Shown: piece by piece, positions 25,105-36,810 of the stretch
Numbering within the stretch: the first letter of the stretch is position 1
How the letters are laid out: the number at the start of each line of letters is the position of its first letter
Assembly: GCA_014904985.1 (NCBI GenBank)
Contig: MU129040.1
Location: 7,411-71,410, forward strand
Direction of reading: 5' to 3'
From: Hydnum rufescens UP504
Lineage: Eukaryota; Basidiomycota; Agaricomycetes; Cantharellales; Hydnaceae
Length of the DNA stretch: 64,000 nt
The notes under the pieces: model-generated
Database searches by the model: none
What the model was told of the DNA's origin: nothing
The model's input: the letters and a program-made list of their open reading frames with translations, nothing else
Made by a program: the position numbers and the translations under genes

Positions 25105-27306
25105 TCATTGTTGTCGTTCTATGTCAAACGTTTCGTTGCTCCGGGATTTCAGCGCGGGTAGGCCAGAATCGTGAGCTGGGGATTTCTCATCGATGGACAT
25201 TACTTCCGCATCGGCGTCGTTCTTCGATTCCTCGAGCTTCCCCTGGTCTGGGTGGATGCCGTCGACACTGTTGCGGGGTGTGGAGTCAGGGTCATGGCTG
25301 CTGTCATTGTGGGGGGCGGCTCCCGACCTGGAAGTAGCCTCCCGAGCGGCAGCGGCCATAGCTCTGCGACGCATTATGAAGGCGAAAAGCGGAATCGTGA
25401 AGCATGAGAGTGCGATCCACGCAATGAGTATCCCAGCGTTGAGACCCAGATGAGATTTGGTGTTGAATATGAGTGTGCGCGTTGCTTGCTGCATGTTGCT
25501 AGAATGACGCCACGAAGAAAGTTCATTACAGTGTTAGTTTATTAATGGAATTGACAAGAGATTCGGAACGTACTAGACTGGGAATCCATAGCCATATCTG
25601 AGAAAAGAACAAGAACACATCAGATGAGTTCGGCGGCATCAAGGAACGAAGACAGTGGACTTACTTGTAGAACCACGGCTCGAGAGTGATCGGAACAGAA
25701 GAGACCGCTACATTAAAAATGATCTAAGCAGAGATCAAAGTCAGTGGCCTGGCTTATCCACTGGGTCGCGAAGCGTGGATAGCTTACGAGGGGGACAAGG
25801 AAGTACGTCATATACTTTGGCGTCAGCAACGTGATCATCGCCTCGGTGGACAGCCCGAGTGCGGTCATGCCCATGAAGTCGTACAGCCAGAAGATGAAGA
25901 ATCCTCCGGCACGGTTGTATCTGATGAAGGGCGGAGAGAAAGATAAGGGGAACGTTGGATGACGGAGTCAGGTGACGAATAACGCACTTCGCATTAAAGG
26001 GAACTTTGAAGCACAAGCTGATCATGGAGTAGGCAACCGATATAGGGATGTAGAAAATAGGAGGAGCAAGGACTCGGAGGAGCAAGAGGTCCTTAGTCTT
26101 CAGGAACGGTTCAATTGCTTGGCGAATGGCATATCCTGATAGTGTCTGTGTGTGGTGTTGAGTTACGAGGAGGCAACATGTGGGAATGACAGATGGACAT
26201 ACAATTACGAAGGCAAAGATGATGGTGTAGATGGATCCGACCAGTGTCAAAGCCGATGCCACAGGTGCACTGAGAGAATCATATGAGTGATTGCCCGATG
26301 AGGCAGAGTGCTGAAGATTATACCTATACGGCCGCAAATTATTCATCGAGTATGAGATAGGCGTGGTCAGCGTCTGTGGTGCCGCGATCAGCGCAGCCAT
26401 CGCCGTGGCATTGCCGGACTGGGAAGCTAGGTATCGCGAGGCGTATGAGGCGGCGAAATTGGCAGCAGCAGACGAAATGAGTGCTTGGGACAACGGGACG
26501 ATGAACGAATTCGCGGCAACTTCATTTCGACCTTGGTTGTACAGGAACACCATCGCAGTCGATTGGTTATAACTTGCATCCCCGTTTTCGCGAGCAGAAA
26601 TTAGGTTCGATGTGGCATTTCGTGATACTATGTGGTGGGATGTAAGAGTACGGTTTGTCGTGCGAGGAAAGGTGGAGAGGACTTACCAACAAGAGCGGCC
26701 CACGCTCGTTCATCGACAATCTGGTTGGAAACATCTGTAATGGTAGGGAAATTGGATGCATCCTTGATGATCCATCCCAGCTTGGCTTTGGTGTTGGTGT
26801 TGATATTAGCCTGGACTGCGGTTCTCATGGCACTCCCAATGTCACTGCCATCCATGTCTACGAACCAGACATGTAATCTGTCCGAATATGATCTCTGATG
26901 GGCAAGGGAGCCAAAGTATACAGGTCTTGAAAAGGTGCGTGAGACAGGCGCGAGGCGGGTGGGTGAAGACTACCTACATGCAAATCCAGACGAGGATAAC
27001 AGTCAGAATGAGCGTCTGGGCCATAACCTTGAGATATGACCTCCGGAGCCAGGAGAGTTCTGGAGCCCAGACTAGAAAGAAGGGAATCACCTAGAGTCAA
27101 TTCTGAAAAAATTGCAGAACGAGAATCGACATACAAGAATACGAGAACTTGATTAGAGGTGGTGGTGATGGTGGGACATTGGTTACGGTGGGGAAATGGG
27201 TGCTTGAATTTTTGCGGGTCCGTACAGATCGTAAGCTATTGCTTGAGGCATGCTTTACGCTGGCTGGTTTGGACAACACATCTCGAATGTCGTCTGAGGA
27301 ATACAT
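25105..27306 (-). CDS. SNG1/DUF3533-family membrane protein, intact copy
   Basis: Ten exons on the minus strand join to an open frame of 547 codons: 27306-27135, 27071-26978, 26925-26687, 26627-26324, 26269-26203, 26145-25988, 25920-25788, 25723-25665, 25597-25574, 25498-25105. Introns are 52-75 bp and GT-AG. The plan is that of the fungal SNG1 (nitrosoguanidine resistance)/DUF3533 family. There is a cytosolic N-terminus, a first membrane helix near residues 73-89 (LILTVILVWIC), and a long loop opening with PVYFGSLAHQRSYSDRLHVW, VDMDGSDIG and IVDERAWAALV. Five helices follow near 274-293, 312-338, 350-378 (GGFFIFWLYDFMGMTALGLS), 381-403 and 430-455, then a hydrophilic tail. SNG1-type proteins sit in the plasma membrane and affect drug or lipid handling; the substrate here is unknown. 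Confidence 0.92.
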
Positions 27307-27350
27307 GAGTCAAGAAGTAAATTTGGGGGCAAGTCCACCAAGGAGGTGTG

Positions 27351-27359
27351 GTATATAAA
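27351..27359 (-). promoter_or_regulatory. TATA-like box of the SNG1 gene at 25105-27306
   Basis: On the minus strand TTTATATAC lies about 45 bases before the ATG at 27306. A second AT-rich motif (TTATATTTATC) lies about 20 bases further up. Either could position transcription with a very short leader. Confidence 0.35.
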
Positions 27360-28439
27360 GGGTAGATAAATATAAGCTTCCAGCATACGCGATCGCCTGT
27401 CAAATCGGAATATAACATAAGAAGGCTTAGCCAGTTTGTGCCGAGCGCTGCAGCCGGTCCTGGAATGGGCGCCACAATCCTTGGGATTACATAAGGGCAG
27501 GATCATCGCTTTCTCGAACGTGAACGATGTGAGGGGACATGGTGTTCCTGAGCTGGTCGACGAAGGTTGTCGAGGGGGGAGTTGTGTTTCTCGACGTGCG
27601 ACGTCCGCGGGCGCACCAAGTTCGTGATGAGTAAATCTATTGAATATCGGCTTCCACGTGACTCTTTGATGACGCGACCGGGAAAACCGCTATCCCGGGG
27701 CGGCGGGGCCCGGGCCATCGCGGATCAGGAGGCCACCCAGCCATAATTCAGGCCTCGTGTTACACCTCATTTCTCGGATGTGAGGGATTGTCTGGGAAGG
27801 AGGATTGCCTGGTCAATGTCTATAACATGGCCTCCGACGACACTGGACCTCCCGCCGATTTTATCGGGATCTCGGAGGGAGTTTCCTTTCTTTGCGGGTC
27901 GGCCGGTTTGTCGGCCCGACGTCATAGTACGTCACAGGCACCGGGACGCTTCTTGATCACGATGAAGCTTGCGTAACTCCCACAAATCAAGGGCTGGGCC
28001 CTGCCACCTCCAATAAATGTGCTGACATTTCGCGTAATATTATTGGACTAACACCTCGCGATCGGGGTCTCGCCTTCCCTATTTTCTTTCTACGACTGGA
28101 GGCCTCAAGCCAAGAACCCTTAGCTTTCATTGGCTGGAAACATCTGGGCATCAGTAAACATTAATCGCGTCATTTATTTGGTAGCCTGTGACATCGGATG
28201 ATGGGTCACATGTCACGAGAGGGGGTTGCCGTAAGCCGGTGCCTGGAGCTTTCGTAAAGCCAAGTGGGCTTCATTGGAGCTCAGCTACAGACATTGCAGA
28301 TAATAATTGCATGGGCAACTGGATTCGGAGGGACTCCGCTTGGACTTCATGGCCTTGCAGGGGTGCTCAATTTCTGTCATAGTCCTCCGGAGAATCTGCA
28401 GAAACACTCGATCGGATACATGAGGAGCATGTGGCATGG
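27360..28439. other. Divergent intergenic interval, duplicated at 20840-21949
   Basis: Region between the divergent SNG1 genes. Contains GC-rich stretches (CCCGGGGCGGCGGGGCCCGGG near 27695). I see no gene that stays open in both duplicated copies. Confidence 0.5.
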
Positions 28440-29205
28440 TTAGTTCTCTCGAGTAACTCGCATCCGAGCCCCGTCAACATCGAAACAATTTGACGCTGAT
28501 TCGTTCATCGTCTCGTTCTCCGTGGCCCGCGTATCATCAGCCGCCGTCAATTTCGCCTGCCCATACCGCCCACCAGCTTTCCACTTCGGAAACGCCACCG
28601 CAATGCCTGCTTGGCAGCGGCGCCGCAAATGCTTAGAGTATTATTGTATCATGCTCCATCAATAATTTGCGGTCATGTACAGTAATATAGGTATGGTCTT
28701 AGGATTAATTCATCTTCATCGAGATATCACTCAAATGATATAGTGATTTCCTCATTGTACCTATATATATCTTCGACTCTGACTCGGGTCAGATCCACCT
28801 ACACCATCATGTTATCATCCTTCGCCATCGCATGTGTATCTATTATTCCCTATACGTACTCTTCCATAGAGTCACACCACACCCAAAGTTGGTCGTAGAC
28901 CCCATCGGGTCATAGCATCCGTCAATACCTCAAGACTGAGGACCTCTTGGTTCTCTGAGTCCTCACTCTGCTTATTTTCTACATTCCTATATCGTGCGTA
29001 CTTCGGCTTGTGCTTCAAACTCCCCTTCAAATGCGAGGGGCATTATTCCTCACCATACCCCATCACCCAACGCCCCCTTATCTTCTTCTCTGCTCTTTGT
29101 CAGGTACGACCGCGCCCGAGGATTGTTGATCTCCTCACTCTACGACGTTATGGCCATGACCGCCCTTTGCCTCTCCATCGAGGCGATGCTCATGCTCAAG
29201 TAGCG
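28440..29205 (+). pseudogene. SNG1-like remnant, middle exons (sister of 21950-22700)
   Basis: Carries the same decayed pieces as the S1 copy: SSAAVNFACPYRPPAFHFGN near 28540 and CFKLPFKCEG near 29010, with indels that differ between the two. Confidence 0.6.
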
Positions 29206-29214
29206 AGCATAGAG

Positions 29215-30100
29215 CAATTGGGAGAGATGCGAGCGCCTGGCATACCCACGCCGTGTTCAAACGTCTTTAATTTGGCGGGGAAAACGGGTCAGCAGCAGCA
29301 TATCTTCCCCTATGTGGACGGCGGCAACCCCTCGGCCTCGCGAAGGGTTTTAGTCTCGAAAGTGATGGCACCTTGTACTTTTCGACAACCAAATGCCTGA
29401 AAATCGGCATCGCACCACCCAAATGGACCCGAAAATATGAGCACTGAACTGACCGGACGACTCAACTCTGCTTTGAGCCGATTACCGAACTGATGCCTAT
29501 TCGAGGGTGAATTTCCAGTCCCCCCTGTCCTGGCTTGAGGATCGTGGCTGCCATTGCGATCTATGACGGGACGGTATAGTCCGGACCGCGTCGGCGTACT
29601 CCATCACCCTCTCGGATTTTAGTATCCACTCTATGAATGGTGAAAGAGTACGCGACAAATTCGATCCAATGTGACGCCCAGGGGAAGCAACGTCGCGAGG
29701 CTGACGAGGCGCGCCAGCAACGCATTCGCCTGACTAGGCATATCGATGGTGGAACAGCATCTGGAGTCTTACAGTAATAATAAAAATATGGAAATGAACG
29801 CCCACAAGATCTAATTTGAAGTCTCGCGTGAACGCTATTACCATCATGTTGCTTCATATGGCTGGAGTTTCGGGTCGGAGTCTCGGGACATACCGAAGAT
29901 TCTCTCCAAGTGTTTGCTTGAGCTTCAATCAAACGTTCTCTGTTTTTTCATTGTTGTCCGATTCCCCAAGTGCCTCCGCCCCGATTCTTTTGCAAAAGTG
30001 AACCATACATGCGTTCAAAGAATCCATCTTCCACTGGGGTTTTTTTTTACACTTTGCAAGGCTCATCTTCGTCGGATTCGTACGGCGCATGGCTGAAGCC
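29215..30100 (-). pseudogene. Remnant of the five-exon gene (sister of 22650-23610)
   Basis: Minus-strand pieces resembling exons 3 to 5 of the genes at 3062 and 7862 (FTIHRVDTKIREGDGV near 29620). Broken by stops and indels. Confidence 0.55.
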
Positions 30101-30460
30101 ACACATGATCTTGCACCAGTCTGACACTCCGGCCTCCACCCGGAATTACCCCGAGTCCAATAGATTTCCAGGGGCCGGTTTGCGATTTGGGTAGCCTTTT
30201 TTCAACCCTGTCACAGGCCCTGGTGCTGACGACTGGCAGGGCTTCCCCTCCCCTGACAATCCCTGACATCCGAAGAAAGAAGATATCGCGACGCCCGAAT
30301 AGCGCCGCTTGAGACGACTCCGAAGCCACGGCTTAGTTCGGCAACTCCGATGCCGAACGGATTCAAGCCACGCCATATTCTGATTTAGAAATGCTGGAAT
30401 GCCCTTCTACCCTTCCTGGGATTCCTGGGCGAACTCGCCTCCAGGCTCACTACTTGAGTT

Positions 30461-32633
30461 ATGGCCTCCTCAGACGACATTCGGGTCGTGTTGTCCAATC
30501 CAGCTAGTTCGAAGCGCAATACCCTACAATCTCGGCAAAGTATTCGCACCAGCAACCTCTCCATCGTGACTAATGCCCCGCCGTCGTCCCCACCACCTCT
30601 GCTCAAGTTTTCTTATTCTTGCATGTCTATTCTTCCTTGTCTGTCGAGTTCCCAGATTGACTCTGTGATCGCCTAGTCTGGGGTCCAGAAGTGGCCCAGC
30701 AGCGGAGGCTGTATATCAAGGCCATGGGGGGGACGCTCATTCTGACTCTCATCGTCCTGTGGGCGTGCATGTAGGTCGTCATCACCCTCGTATCCCACGC
30801 CTGGCTCACACACCACTGTCAAGTCCTGTATATTTTGGCTCTCTGGCCCATCAGAGATCATATCCAGACAGATTACCCGTCTGGTTCATAGATATGGATG
30901 GCAGTGATATCGGGAATGCCATGAGAACTGCAGTCCAGGCTAATATTAACACCAACACCGAAGCCAAGCTGGGATGGATCATCAAGGATGCATCCAATTT
31001 CCCTACAGTCACAGATGTTTCCAACCAGATCATCGATGAACGAGCGTGGGCCGCTCTTGTTGGTAAATCCTCTCCTTTTCTCATACGCCAAAGCCGCACT
31101 CTTATATCCCACCACACAGTGTCACGAAACGCTACATCGAAACTGATCTCTGCTCGCGAAAACGGGGATGCAAGTTACGACCCATCAACTGCAATGGTGT
31201 TCCTGTACAACCAGGCTCGAAATGAACTTGCCACCAATTCGTTCATCGTCCCGTTCTCCCAGGCACTCATATCATCTGCTGCTGCCAATTTCGCCGCCTC
31301 GTACGCCTCGCATTACCTAGCTTCCCAGTCTGGAAACGCTACTGCGATGGCTGCGCTGATCGCGGCACCACAGACGCTCACAGCGCCTATCTCATACTCA
31401 ATGAACAATTTGCGGCCGTATAGGTATGATCTTCAGCATTTTGCGTCATCCGAGTATCACGCATATCGTATCATTTCCTCAGTGCAGCTGTGGCATCGGC
31501 TTTGACTGTGGTCGGATCTATCTATACCATCATCTTTGCGTTCCTCATTGTATGTCCACCCATTACTCCCAACATGTCATCACTCCGTAAATTCGCATCA
31601 CGCACAGACGATCTCAGGCTATGGAATCCGCCAGGCAATTGAGCCATACCTGAAGATAAAGGACCTCTTGCTCCTCCGGGTCCTCGCCCCACCTATTTTC
31701 TACCTCCCTATATCGTTTGCGTACTGCATGGTCAGCTTGTGCTTCAAAGTCCCTTTAATGCGAGGTGCTTCATTCCCCACAGAACTCCATCCGGCACCCC
31801 CCTCATGTTTCTCTTCGGTCTTCATCAGGTACGATCGCGCGGGGGGATTCTTCATCTTCTGGCTCTACAACTTCATGGGTATGGCCGCACTTGGCTTCTC
31901 CACCGAGGCAATGATCACGCTCATCACGGCAAAGTATATGAGCTACTTCCTCATCCCTCTCGTACGCCATGCGTGTCTTGCAACTCCGTCGATGAGCAAT
32001 ACCACTGAATATTTGATGTCTGTCCAGATCATTTGTAACGTAGCGGTCGCTTCTCTTCCGATCACTCTTGAACCCTGGTTCTACAAGTAAGTCCACCGTG
32101 ACTCATTGTTTGATTTGGTCGAATCAATCTGACGTGCACTTGTTCCTTTCTCAGATATGGCTATGGATTCCCAGTCTAGTGCGTTCCAAATCTCCCCCTT
32201 CCCGATTCTATTACTCTACCATGAACTTTTCTCACTCCCTTCGTGGTCTTACAGCAATATGGCGCAAGCAACGCGTACGATCATATTCAATACCAAATCC
32301 CACCTGGGTCTCAACGCTGGGATACTCATCGCTTGGATCGCACTGTCGTGCCTCACGATCCCGCTCTTCTCCTTCATAATGCGCCGTGGAGATATGCTCG
32401 CTGCCGCTCGGGAGGCCACTTCTATCGCTCAGAAGCACAACAACTATACAGACTGCAATAGCATCGACGGGATCAGTCCCGCCCAGGAGACTCTTGATAT
32501 ATCGAAGAACAACAACGCCAATGCCAATCCGGAAGTGACGCCCCTCGATGAGAAGGACCCAGGCCACGATTACGACCCCCCTGTTCTGCAATACCAGAGC
32601 CACGAAATATTCGACGTGGAACATCAACCATGA
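30461..32633 (+). CDS. SNG1/DUF3533-family membrane protein, nearly intact copy
   Basis: Plus-strand paralogue of 25105-27306, with the same ten exons: 30461-30620, 30677-30770, 30824-31062, 31120-31423, 31483-31549, 31608-31764, 31829-31961, 32028-32086, 32155-32178, 32255-32633. Exons 2-5 and 7-9 have exactly the lengths of the minus-strand gene. Exon 6 is one base short (157 against 158): a run before the sixth donor reads GTCCCTTT where an older copy near 6735 has GTCCCCTTC. This breaks the frame once; with that base the gene would be 538 codons. Intron 1 starts with GC instead of GT (TTCTT|GCATGT). Family hallmarks are all present (MDGSDIGNAMRT, NQIIDERAWAALV, FFIFWLYNFMGMAALGFS). The missing base may be a sequencing error or a recent mutation. 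Confidence 0.8.
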
Positions 32634-34980
32634 GAAACGCTCCCAACTACAGAATTGAAGAAATAGCTGGGCTTATTTGACTTTGCCTGCTTGTCTATAT
32701 GGCAAATGATCATGCTTGTAACACTTTCAACGATTTTACTACCTCGCAGTGTGTTTTCCATTGTTTTGAAAAGCACGACATTTTCTATGCTTTGTGCATG
32801 TTTAGAACTAGAGCTAAACACACTTTGCAATTACGTAGTTGCCTACGCCCACGATCACAATATCATTGATGACAGATGTATCTTCCTCGCGCAAAGTTTG
32901 GCCTAGTCTCGCGAAGAAATTGCTCTTGTTCTATGGCCGCAGAGTTCTATCCATGATATCAACGAGGGCACATGGGCTCGTTTCCCGTGAATCTGCTGTG
33001 TCTAATCAAGGAGTGTGGGATTCCCTTGGTGATCCATCCAGGGGCATACCAGTGGTCTCGAGATCTCCATGCGAGAACTAACTCGAGCAGAGGATACCAG
33101 TTTCTCTCTTTCTTCTACTTCTTATGTCATCTGATTAACTTGGATGTTTCCAGTGAAGCGAATGAGTAATAGAGTGGGCGGGGACGGGATAGGGGAAGAT
33201 GCCGGTGTCTTGATTGACGCCCAGAATAATTGCTGAGCTAATGACTCACTTTGGCTTGAGCTGAATGCAGGCACCAGCACCGGGAATACAAACAACGACC
33301 GACATTGTCCAGTTTCCGTCCCTTTCTTTAAAAAAAAAAACTCAGCTCATCTATCGACAAGCAGCGATACTCCTGCATTTTCTCTCCCCTCTTCTCTGCC
33401 CTCATGGATACACTTCGTGCCAACTGGGAGATAGGGACATAGCCCCCTCGATGTTTGCTCCGAGGTGTCGAGAAGAATCATGAAGAACCTGCTCGTCGAA
33501 CGCCCTATTGATGCCCCCGAATGTGTTGTGTTCCCCGTTTCTCTATGCTCTCCGTCACGAAAGCAAAGTGCTGTGGGAAGGTCCCCCACCCTTTTCCTGT
33601 ATGTCTGCCAAAGGTAGCAGAGGTTGAAGTTGATAAAACTCCTTGATCTTGTACATACAGGTCGCCGCAGTCCTTTTCAGCCCATCATTGAAATCCATAT
33701 TCCCTAACCCGTTCTATTCACCAGGAGGTGAGGTATGGACGAAACTCCTAGTTCTTCATACTCATATGTGAGACAATGTAGTTCACACAGGTGGGCTTAA
33801 TGGAAACCAAGATGTCCACTTTCCACATCGTCCGGTTCAATGGGAACCTGGCAATTCAAGGAGATGGTGAAGACACGCCTTGGTCACAACGGCTTGCCAT
33901 TTTTGTTTTGTTGAAGCAATCTCTGATGGCAATGTGAAAAGTCAATTCATGAGAATGGCTATCTTCAGAATGTGTGTGTCTACATGAGTGACCTTGGATT
34001 AGTGAGACATTGACATTTCCAGCCCCCAGATTTCCCCCGCATCCAGGTAGGCCCCACTCCCCTAACCCCTCTAATTCCCCTGATACACTGAAGTGCCATT
34101 CCGTGCGTATTTAATGATGTACATCATCCACTGACCCAGGTTTCAACCCAAGCTGAGTGCGAATTAAGTCAGGCAGTACAGCAAGAATGATCACGCGACC
34201 ATCCTTACATCCAATGACAATCCGAGGTTGAGTCAGCTTGGACATGATGTGAATATTGGGTGCATAATAGGGGGATGTGGCAGATATGTCTGCTGTGACC
34301 ATTTTTGTGCTGGTTGCACTGTATCCACTGGTGAACAAGAGACCAAACAGGGGGACCCTGACCCACTGTTAAGGGTTGTTTGTAGGTGATCATGTGATCA
34401 GGCCAAGTGTGAATGAGAGGCCCTTAATATATCTGACAAGTGGATTTGCAAAGTGAATGATTACATAATGTCACGGAAGATGAGAATGCGGAGAGCAAGG
34501 TGAAAGAACTGAATTCCCAAGAGACTTAAGATGAGAGAGAATGGATGAGGAAGAGAGAGTCAGGTACTGACATATATTCTCAATCTTCCTAAGGAGCTAG
34601 AGTGCAAGCAGTAGCTACTTCTATACTAAGATCAAGGGAAGATTGGTAAGGAGATTATTAAGGAAGGTGGAGGTGGATATGTGGTGCTTATGTAGCAGGG
34701 CTGCAAGGTCATGTGATGTGCTTACATATGAGGTTACAAGTACAACTTGTAACACCCACATCAGGAAAATCAAAAGCCACTTTGAAGACTCTGAAGGCAG
34801 GAAGGGCCTAACAGTAAGGCCCTTCTTCAGAGTCTGTGAAGAGGCCTTCTTCCAGCCTTCTGAAGTACTGGAAGATGAATTACATAAGCTGCCATATATA
34901 GCAATATTATATGTGGAGATGTGACATAAGCTACCATATATGGTAATCATAATCATTATATTGGCAGTATTACATAATCA
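32634..34980. other. Intergenic, start of the repeat domain
   Basis: About 32840-33100 is the inverted equivalent of the spacer at 10150-10600, the downstream flank of the SNG1 gene. From about 33600 on I see no gene. CpG becomes rare from about 34500. Short open frames (for example 34621-34956 on the minus strand) have no recognisable domain. Confidence 0.5.
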
Positions 34981-35004
34981 TTTCATTTTAAATATTACAC
35001 ATAT

Positions 35005-35186
35005 GGATGCTGCAGTTCAGGTTTAAACCAATGGAACCTGGGTTTAAACCTGAACCTGACCTAGGTCTTGTTCCATTCGGGTCTGGTTTCATGCAGTTTT
35101 CCCACAGTCAGGTTCAGGTTTTGCCTCCTTCCTTAGTCAGGAAACCAGTCTGGAACCTGGTTTAAACCTGAACCTCAAGTAGTACA
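35005..35186. repeat. Palindromic TTTAAACC repeat, copy 1
   Basis: Made of CAGGTTTAAACCTG-like palindromes and GGTTCAGGT units in both orientations. Related copies lie at 50189-50337 and 50668-50833. Confidence 0.75.
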
Positions 35187-35404
35187 GGTGATCTGCTCTG
35201 GCCATATTGGTTTCTTATTTTACAGTATCTCATGAGCTCAAAATTCTAGTTCAGGGTCTAATGCTCTAAGCTAACATGGTTTCAAGTGATATACTTGATT
35301 CTGAACATGCCCCCAAAGGACTCTTCTCCAGCAAATGACACTGTCATATAGTGCCTTAGCCCCCCAACATTATTACTATATTTGGCACACCAGGGATATA
35401 GATA

Positions 35405-35560
35405 TTGAATATTTCACCCTATTGTCTCACAGATGATAGGATGGGGCAAAGATTCAGATATTGCACCCTATCATCTCACAGATGATAGGGCAAAGATTCA
35501 GATATTCACCCTATCATCTCACAGACAATAGGGCAAAAATTCAGATATTTCACCCCATTC
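35405..35560. repeat. Tandem repeat with an internal palindrome
   Basis: At least three units of about 50-57 bases. Each holds CCTATCATC and GATGATAGG separated by TCACA, so each unit can fold into a 9-bp stem, followed by GGGCAAAGATTCAGATAT. Confidence 0.8.
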
Positions 35561-35789
35561 ATTTCTACTCTATTGTCTTACACATAACACCACAACATTT
35601 CTCTTTACTATGACCATGTTCCTGAACTTTTTAAATTTGGAGGTAGTTCAACCTCCTACCCCACCTTATTTTCAAAATGTGGTCAGGGTTTGTGGCTCAT
35701 CCTTACTTGGGGTTCCAAACCAGTCAGCCATAATTGTATATCTAGTTAGGCCCTTTTGCCTTGCTTTTATTTAGTCTAAGAGTGGGTTT

Positions 35790-35880
35790 TTAGGTGGGGG
35801 CCCCTGGGGCCCACTGGGTGATTCCACAGCATGAGACAAGGGGCCCCATGGAGCCCCTAGGGGCCCCTGGGGGCCCCTCT
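35790..35880. repeat. GGGGCCCC-rich palindromic patch
   Basis: Several overlapping GGGGCCCCTGGGGCCC-type palindromes in an otherwise AT-rich region. It precedes the first hairpin-module array. Confidence 0.6.
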
Positions 35881-36810
35881 CACCTTAGACTGGGACTTAG
35901 AGATTCTCAGACTTGCAGGACAGCAGGCTGTATGGGCTTATCAGGGATAATGTGTTAATTATTGTCAGTGGGGTTTCACTCCACAGTCCCATGCTTTGTT
36001 CTTATTGACTTGTTTATTTATTTATTTATTTAAAAATTCACAAAAAACATACCTGCTTGGGCAGGTGTGCAGTACCATCCATAGAAATTTAAAAAAAAAA
36101 CTATCTAATAGTACCACACCTGCTTGGGCAGGTGTGTGGTACTGTCTATAAAAATTAAAAAATTAAAAAAACACTATCTAGCAGCACCACACACCCACTT
36201 AGGTGGGTGTGTGGTACTGGGGACATCACTTCACACTTCACCATTGGGCACTGGTTATGGGTTGCCATTGGAGTTCTCCCTCCCCCATGGTTGCATGGTT
36301 TCACTCAGTGGGGCCATGGGTTCAGTTGGGGGGTGTGGGTTCAGAAGAATACCCAATGATAATAAAGAATAAGTTAGTTAAAAAAAAAAGAAAAACCATG
36401 CAAAAGGAGCAGCCCATGCTGCTCCTTTTGCATGGTTGTACTTCTAGAGGGCTACTTACCTTGAAAATTACCACACCTGCCAAAGTGGGTGTGGGGTTCA
36501 TCCAAGGCTTGTGTTGGGGTTTCAACTCATTGCCATTCATGGGATTCATTTGGTGGGTGGGTCATTGTTCTCCCATGTTCATTCAGTGGGGTTGTGGGTG
36601 TTGGGTCCAGATGACAAACTAGAATAATGAATAATATGTCAGTAACAAAAAAAAAGGAAAGCCATGCAAAAGGAGCAGCATACACTGCTCCTTTTGCATG
36701 GTTTTACTCACCTTAAAATTACCACACACCTGCTGAAGCAGGTGTGGGGTTTGTCCAGGGCTTGTGTAGTGGTTTTGACTTGGTGCCATTCATGGGATTC
36801 ATTTGGTGGG

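Larger units (their letters stand above)
20212..26850. repeat. Segmental duplication X (second copy), interrupted by block S1
   Basis: Bases 20212-20297 match 9921-10007 and bases 24318-26850 match 10006-12528. Between them lie a 25-base N gap and a 4 kb block (20329-24306). So the second copy is interrupted at exactly one point of the first. Confidence 0.85.
26851..30800. repeat. Duplicated block S2 (copy of 20329-24306)
   Basis: Spans the start of the minus-strand SNG1 gene, the divergent interval, and the start of the plus-strand SNG1 gene. Unlike S1 it is continuous with both complete genes, so it is the likely genuine locus. Confidence 0.85.

Noticed and set aside
25105..27306. SNG1-like gene as an ABC transporter or MFS pump
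   Set aside because: There is no nucleotide-binding motif and the helix plan (one helix, long loop, five helices) fits DUF3533/SNG1.
36396..36435. Intronic hairpins as tRNA or known snRNA genes
   Set aside because: They are single stems of 15-17 bp without cloverleaf, A/B boxes or Sm-site context.
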